The notes beneath the pieces are model-generated. The model had not been told where the DNA came from and did not search any database. It saw only the letters and a list, made by a program, of their open reading frames with translations. Positions 6,758 through 8,461 of a DNA stretch of 8,461 nucleotides are shown one piece after another; position 1 is the stretch's first letter; each line of letters begins with the position of its first letter. The translations under genes and the position numbers were made by a program. This DNA comes from Thermoflexus hugenholtzii JAD2. GTDB taxonomy: Bacteria > Chloroflexota > Dehalococcoidia > SHYB01. The DNA lies in assembly GCA_945861815.1 (NCBI GenBank), contig CAMAVV010000062.1:1-8461 (forward strand), written 5' to 3'.

Positions 6758-6765
6758 AAACGCCT

Positions 6766-7191
6766 ATGGCTACACTGCACATCTCCATCGTCACCGCGGA
6801 GCGCTCGCTCCTGGAGGACGACGTCGACATGGTCATCGCGCCCGGCTCCGAGGGCGAGCTTGGCATTTTGCCGATGCACGCTCCCCTGCTCACCATGGTC
6901 TCCCCTGGCGAGATACGCCTCAAGAAGGGCACGGGCGAATCGTCCTTTGCCGTGACGGGCGGCTTCCTTGAGGTGCGCGACAACAAGGTCACCATCCTCG
7001 CCGATGCTGCCGAGCGCGCCGATGAGATCGACGTGGCTCGCGCAGAGGCCGCCATCAAGCAGGCGCAAGAGGCCATCAAAGCCGCGCCTGCCGCGAAGGA
7101 ATTGGAAGAGGCGACGAAGTCGTTGCAGCGTGCAGCGCTTCGCCTCAAGATCGCGCGCAAGAAGCGCGGCACAGGCGTCCCCGGCCAGTAG
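6766..7191 (+). CDS. atpC: F1Fo ATP synthase subunit epsilon
   Basis: Epsilon is a rotor subunit bound to gamma and the c-ring that can inhibit ATP hydrolysis by extending its C-terminal helices. The 141-residue product has the N-terminal beta-sandwich (about 1-85, with GELGILPMHAPLLTMVSPGEIR at about 30-51) and the C-terminal two-helix domain (about 88-133). I88-D-x-x-R92-A93 matches the I(L)DxxRA motif linked to ATP binding in Bacillus-type epsilon. Arg122 and Arg126 follow at positions resembling the further ATP-contacting arginines described there. Last gene of the operon. The 18 bases before the ATG at 6766 contain no purine-rich Shine-Dalgarno, unlike most of its neighbours, and the 8-nt-period element ends nine bases before the start. 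No better alternative start is apparent. Confidence 0.96.
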   Translation: MATLHISIVTAERSLLEDDVDMVIAPGSEGELGILPMHAPLLTMVSPGEIRLKKGTGESSFAVTGGFLEVRDNKVTILADAAERADEIDVARAEAAIKQAQEAIKAAPAAKELEEATKSLQRAALRLKIARKKRGTGVPGQ

Positions 7192-7213
7192 ACGGCGCAA
7201 CGCAGCATAGAAA

Positions 7214-7246
7214 AAAGCCCTCCGGAAACGGAGGGCTTTAATTTTT
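7214..7246. terminator. Bidirectional intrinsic terminator of the atp operon
   Basis: AAAGCCCTCCG (7214-7224) pairs perfectly with CGGAGGGCTTT (7229-7239) around a GAAA tetraloop. On the + strand it is followed by AATTTTT, and on the - strand by a run of six T, part of it in the stem. It lies 22 bases after the atpC stop and 19 bases before the stop of the convergent gene at 7266-7457, so it can end transcription from both sides. Confidence 0.93.
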
Positions 7247-7265
7247 GGTCGCCGGGCGGATACTT

Positions 7266-7457
7266 CTACAAGGCGCGCTTGAGCTCGTCAGCCGTGAGAC
7301 TGTTCAGGGGCCACGCCATCCGCACAAAGAAGAACTTGGCTCCAATGAAATCGCCCCCGCACGCTCTGCAGCGATACTCCGAGGCGAGGAAGCTATTCAT
7401 CCTTTTCAGTACCGTCTTGCTTTTGCATGAGGGACAACGTCGCCGTGTTGTGATCAC
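7266..7457 (-). CDS. Small zinc-ribbon protein, function unknown
   Basis: This 63-residue protein has two CxxC knuckles, CPSC (8-11) and CRAC (30-33, followed by GG), separated by 18 residues. That is the layout of a single zinc-ribbon binding one metal ion. The N-terminus is basic (TRRR); the tail (about 36-63, with GAKFFFVRMAWPL) is partly hydrophobic. It starts with GTG at 7455-7457, four bases after the very strong ribosome binding site GAGGAGGG on the - strand (7462-7469), which argues strongly that it is real. It runs convergently toward atpC and shares the terminator at 7214-7246. I do not recognise a specific family. Small zinc ribbons may bind nucleic acid or act as partners of larger proteins, but nothing here settles that. 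No clear promoter was found upstream. Confidence 0.8.
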   Translation of the reverse strand: MITTRRRCPSCKSKTVLKRMNSFLASEYRCRACGGDFIGAKFFFVRMAWPLNSLTADELKRAL

Positions 7458-7461
7458 TGCA

Positions 7462-7469
7462 CCCTCCTC
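7462..7469 (-). promoter_or_regulatory. Shine-Dalgarno of the zinc-ribbon gene
   Basis: On the - strand this reads GAGGAGGG and ends four bases before the GTG start at 7457. It fixes the start and supports the gene as translated. Confidence 0.8.
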
Positions 7470-7604
7470 ATCACATCGCCTCTCTCCACATGCTACTCCA
7501 GGAACAGAGCAAGAAGTCTAAGGGTTGCCTATGAAGCCTGTGATGGTTGCGTAAGAATATTCGAGTCAATGACATCACTAGGTAGGTATGTGTAAGTGAG
7601 ATGC

Positions 7605-7631
7605 AGAGACCTCTCGAGAAAGAGACCTCTC
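7605..7631. repeat. Two copies of an 11-mer, third copy at 7749-7759
   Basis: AGAGACCTCTC occurs at 7605-7615 and 7621-7631, and again at 7749-7759. In the last two places it leads into a palindromic block that includes an ATCCCTC...GGGACAT hairpin (7638-7660 and 7802-7824). It therefore seems to mark the left end of a repeated composite unit. The copy at 7749-7759 also pairs with AGAGGTC at 7732-7738 (GACCTCT at 7752-7758, 13-nt loop). Confidence 0.6.
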
Positions 7632-7637
7632 CCTTTA

Positions 7638-7660
7638 TCCCTCCCCTGCGAAGGGAGGGA
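7638..7660. repeat. REP-like palindrome, 8-bp stem
   Basis: TCCCTCCC (7638-7645) pairs perfectly with GGGAGGGA (7653-7660) around a 7-nt loop. It sits eight bases before the first copy of the 39-bp repeat, forming a two-hairpin unit reminiscent of paired REP elements. Confidence 0.65.
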
Positions 7661-7668
7661 CATCAGAA

Positions 7669-7707
7669 CCCCTTCCCTCGCAGGGAGGGGGCAGGGGGTA
7701 GGTCGTA
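7669..7707. repeat. 39-bp REP-like repeat, copy 1
   Basis: This 39-bp sequence is identical to 7874-7912. Its left part is a hairpin, CCCCTTCCCT (7669-7678) with AGGGAGGGGG (7682-7691), with one G-T pair and a 3-nt centre. The right part is G-rich (GCAGGGGGTAGGTCGTA). Read on the - strand it has the CCCCCTGCCCCCTCCCT style common among bacterial REP-like intergenic palindromes. Confidence 0.85.
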
Positions 7708-7801
7708 TGAGCATCACCACGGGTATACCGCAGAGGTCGTGCTGTTGAAGAGACCTCTCTCCCGATGCGGCATACGGGACCTCGGCGGCCCTTGGCCTTC
7801 A

Positions 7802-7824
7802 TCCCTCTTCTGAGAGGCGAGGGA
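7802..7824. repeat. Diverged copy of the 7638-7660 palindrome
   Basis: TCCCTC (7802-7807) pairs with GAGGGA (7819-7824). An alternative inner stem is CCTCT/AGAGG with a 4-nt loop. The same flanks as the first copy (AT before, CAT after) show common origin. It is separated from the preceding 11-mer by about 40 bases not present in the first composite unit. Confidence 0.5.
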
Positions 7825-7873
7825 CATTTTGTTGGTCTATGGCAAATGGCATTAGTTATATACAAGCGATATG

Positions 7874-7912
7874 CCCCTTCCCTCGCAGGGAGGGGGCAGG
7901 GGGTAGGTCGTA
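7874..7912. repeat. 39-bp REP-like repeat, copy 2
   Basis: Identical over all 39 bases to 7669-7707 and in the same orientation, with different flanking bases on both sides. The lack of any mismatch suggests recent copying or gene conversion between the two. Confidence 0.85.
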
Positions 7913-7933
7913 CCGCCCCCCTGTGCCAACTGC

Positions 7934-7964
7934 CTATTGCGCAATAGACAATGATAGTTATGAT
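7934..7964 (+). promoter_or_regulatory. Perfect 14-bp palindrome with possible promoter
   Basis: CTATTGCGCAATAG (7934-7947) is a perfect palindrome, a plausible site for a dimeric regulator. TTGCGC (7937-7942) inside it could be a poor -35, and TATGAT (7959-7964), 16 bases later, a good -10 match. Transcription would then start about 20 bases before the gene at 7994. The palindrome is certain; the promoter call is tentative because the -35 matches only three of six consensus bases. Confidence 0.4.
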
Positions 7965-7993
7965 AAAGATAGACAGATATGGATGAGGTGCGG

Positions 7994-8356
7994 ATGGACG
8001 AATGGCAGGAGAAGCGTCGGCGCGCGATCGTGCTCGCCCACCAGTTCGCCATGCGCGTGCGCAACCACCCCCTGGCGGCGGAGAAGATCGCCGAAGTGCG
8101 CGCCATGTACGGCGACCCCATCCCCTACTTCGCCCTGGCTCAAAGCCTCGGCATGTTCCCTGATGGCGAGCTGGCGCGGCTCCTCCACCAGTGGGACGAC
8201 TACCGCCTCAACCAGGCCGCCTCCGTCACCATCGACGACGCCATTGCCGGTGCGATGGGCGAAGGGCCAGAGGAATCGCGGGCGAATCGGCCCGCGCCGC
8301 TGCCCAGGCCAACGCCGCAGAATCACAAGAAGCCCCGCTGGATGCGAGGGGAGTAA
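7994..8356 (+). CDS. Hypothetical protein, 120 residues
   Basis: I do not recognise the family. From the ATG at 7994 the product has a charged, probably helical body (about 1-90: MDEWQEKRRRAIVLAHQF, then HPLAAEKIAEVRAMYGDP, then a segment with LHQWDDYRLN) and a basic, proline-rich tail (about 95-120, with APLPRPTPQNHKKPRW) that is likely unstructured. There is no signal peptide or membrane helix, and it is probably cytoplasmic. GAGG (7985-7988) five bases before the ATG at 7994 favours this start; an in-frame ATG at 7979 would add five residues but has no ribosome binding site. A second gene begins 12 bases after its stop, so the two probably form an operon. Codon use is GC-rich like the atp genes. 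Confidence 0.75.
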   Translation: MDEWQEKRRRAIVLAHQFAMRVRNHPLAAEKIAEVRAMYGDPIPYFALAQSLGMFPDGELARLLHQWDDYRLNQAASVTIDDAIAGAMGEGPEESRANRPAPLPRPTPQNHKKPRWMRGE

Positions 8357-8368
8357 TACAGGAGGAAG

Positions 8369-8461
8369 ATGCCGACAACCTATACATGGCAGAACGGGCT
8401 CGTCACATCGAGCGTCACGCGCTCCCTGGACGGCTTCACGCGCCTCACCATCACCTTCGCC
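8369..8461 (+). CDS. Hypothetical protein, 3' end cut by window edge
   Basis: An open frame starts with ATG at 8369 and runs off the right edge after 31 codons (beginning MPTTYTWQNGLVTSS). AGGAGGA at 8360-8366 just before the ATG is a strong ribosome binding site, and the gene follows the preceding one by 12 bases. The visible part is rich in Thr and Ser and looks like beta-strand sequence. Too little is visible to assign a function. Confidence 0.7.
   Translation, partial: MPTTYTWQNGLVTSSVTRSLDGFTRLTITFA

Larger units (their letters stand above)
7470..7978. other. Non-coding repeat-rich intergenic region
   Basis: No credible gene is seen across about 500 bases. The open frames present have no ribosome binding site and mostly translate the palindromic repeats (for example the peptide PLPPPCEGRG on the - strand). 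The first part, 7470-7604, shows no recognisable element. From 7605 to 7912 it is dense in short inverted and direct repeats, annotated separately. The end, 7934-7978, looks regulatory. It separates the conserved atp operon from genes of unknown function, a typical place for REP-like sequences. Confidence 0.7.

Noticed and set aside
7555..7580. tRNA-like stretch around ATTCGAGTCAAT
   Set aside because: It resembles a T-arm loop only superficially; no acceptor stem, anticodon arm or matching partner strand could be found.
7669..7912. CRISPR array
   Set aside because: There are only two copies of the 39-mer, 166 bases apart, with other repeats between them; no regular spacing and no cas genes in view.
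7529..7947. Several open frames of 60-76 residues on both strands
   Set aside because: They mostly translate the REP-like palindromes (for example PLPPPCEGRG), have no ribosome binding sites and disagree between strands.

Overview
This window carries an almost complete F-type (F1Fo) ATP synthase operon on the + strand, in the order atpB-atpE-atpF-atpH-atpA-atpG-atpD-atpC (subunits a, c, b, delta, alpha, gamma, beta, epsilon). It ends in a strong bidirectional hairpin terminator at 7214-7246. All eight genes read cleanly, and only atpB is cut, by the left window edge. The order is the common bacterial one. The GC-rich coding sequence and the style of the gamma and alpha N-termini suggest a member of the Chloroflexota (Dehalococcoidia-like), probably from an environmental genome. 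That placement is inference from memory of the families, not from a search.

Region by region: 1-1248 is the 3' part of atpB, with an unusual insertion of about 130 charged residues on the predicted external side. 1249-1667 holds atpE and two hairpin-containing spacers. 1668-2792 encodes the peripheral stalk (b, delta), 2809-6676 the alpha, gamma and beta subunits, and 6766-7191 epsilon. The spacers before atpH (delta) and atpC (epsilon) share an odd architecture: four divergent short units starting GG (7-nt period before atpH, 8-nt before atpC), then a centre, then four units ending CC in the same period. The two arms are in exact register for pairing. Both spacers precede single-copy subunits with weak or no Shine-Dalgarno sequence, whereas c, b, alpha and beta have strong ones. 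This is the most novel-looking structure here.

Downstream of the terminator, a convergent minus-strand gene (7266-7457) encodes a 63-residue zinc-ribbon protein with a strong ribosome binding site. Positions 7470-7978 have no credible gene. They hold REP-like palindromic repeats, including a 39-bp sequence present twice without mismatch and three copies of an 11-mer. A perfect 14-bp palindrome with a possible -10 element leads into two closely spaced + strand genes of unknown function (7994-8356, and 8369 to the right edge). These look like the start of an accessory cluster.

The atp genes act as one machine. Subunits a and c form the proton path in the membrane, b and delta the stator, alpha3beta3 the catalytic head, and gamma and epsilon the rotor shaft. 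The promoter of the operon lies outside the window.
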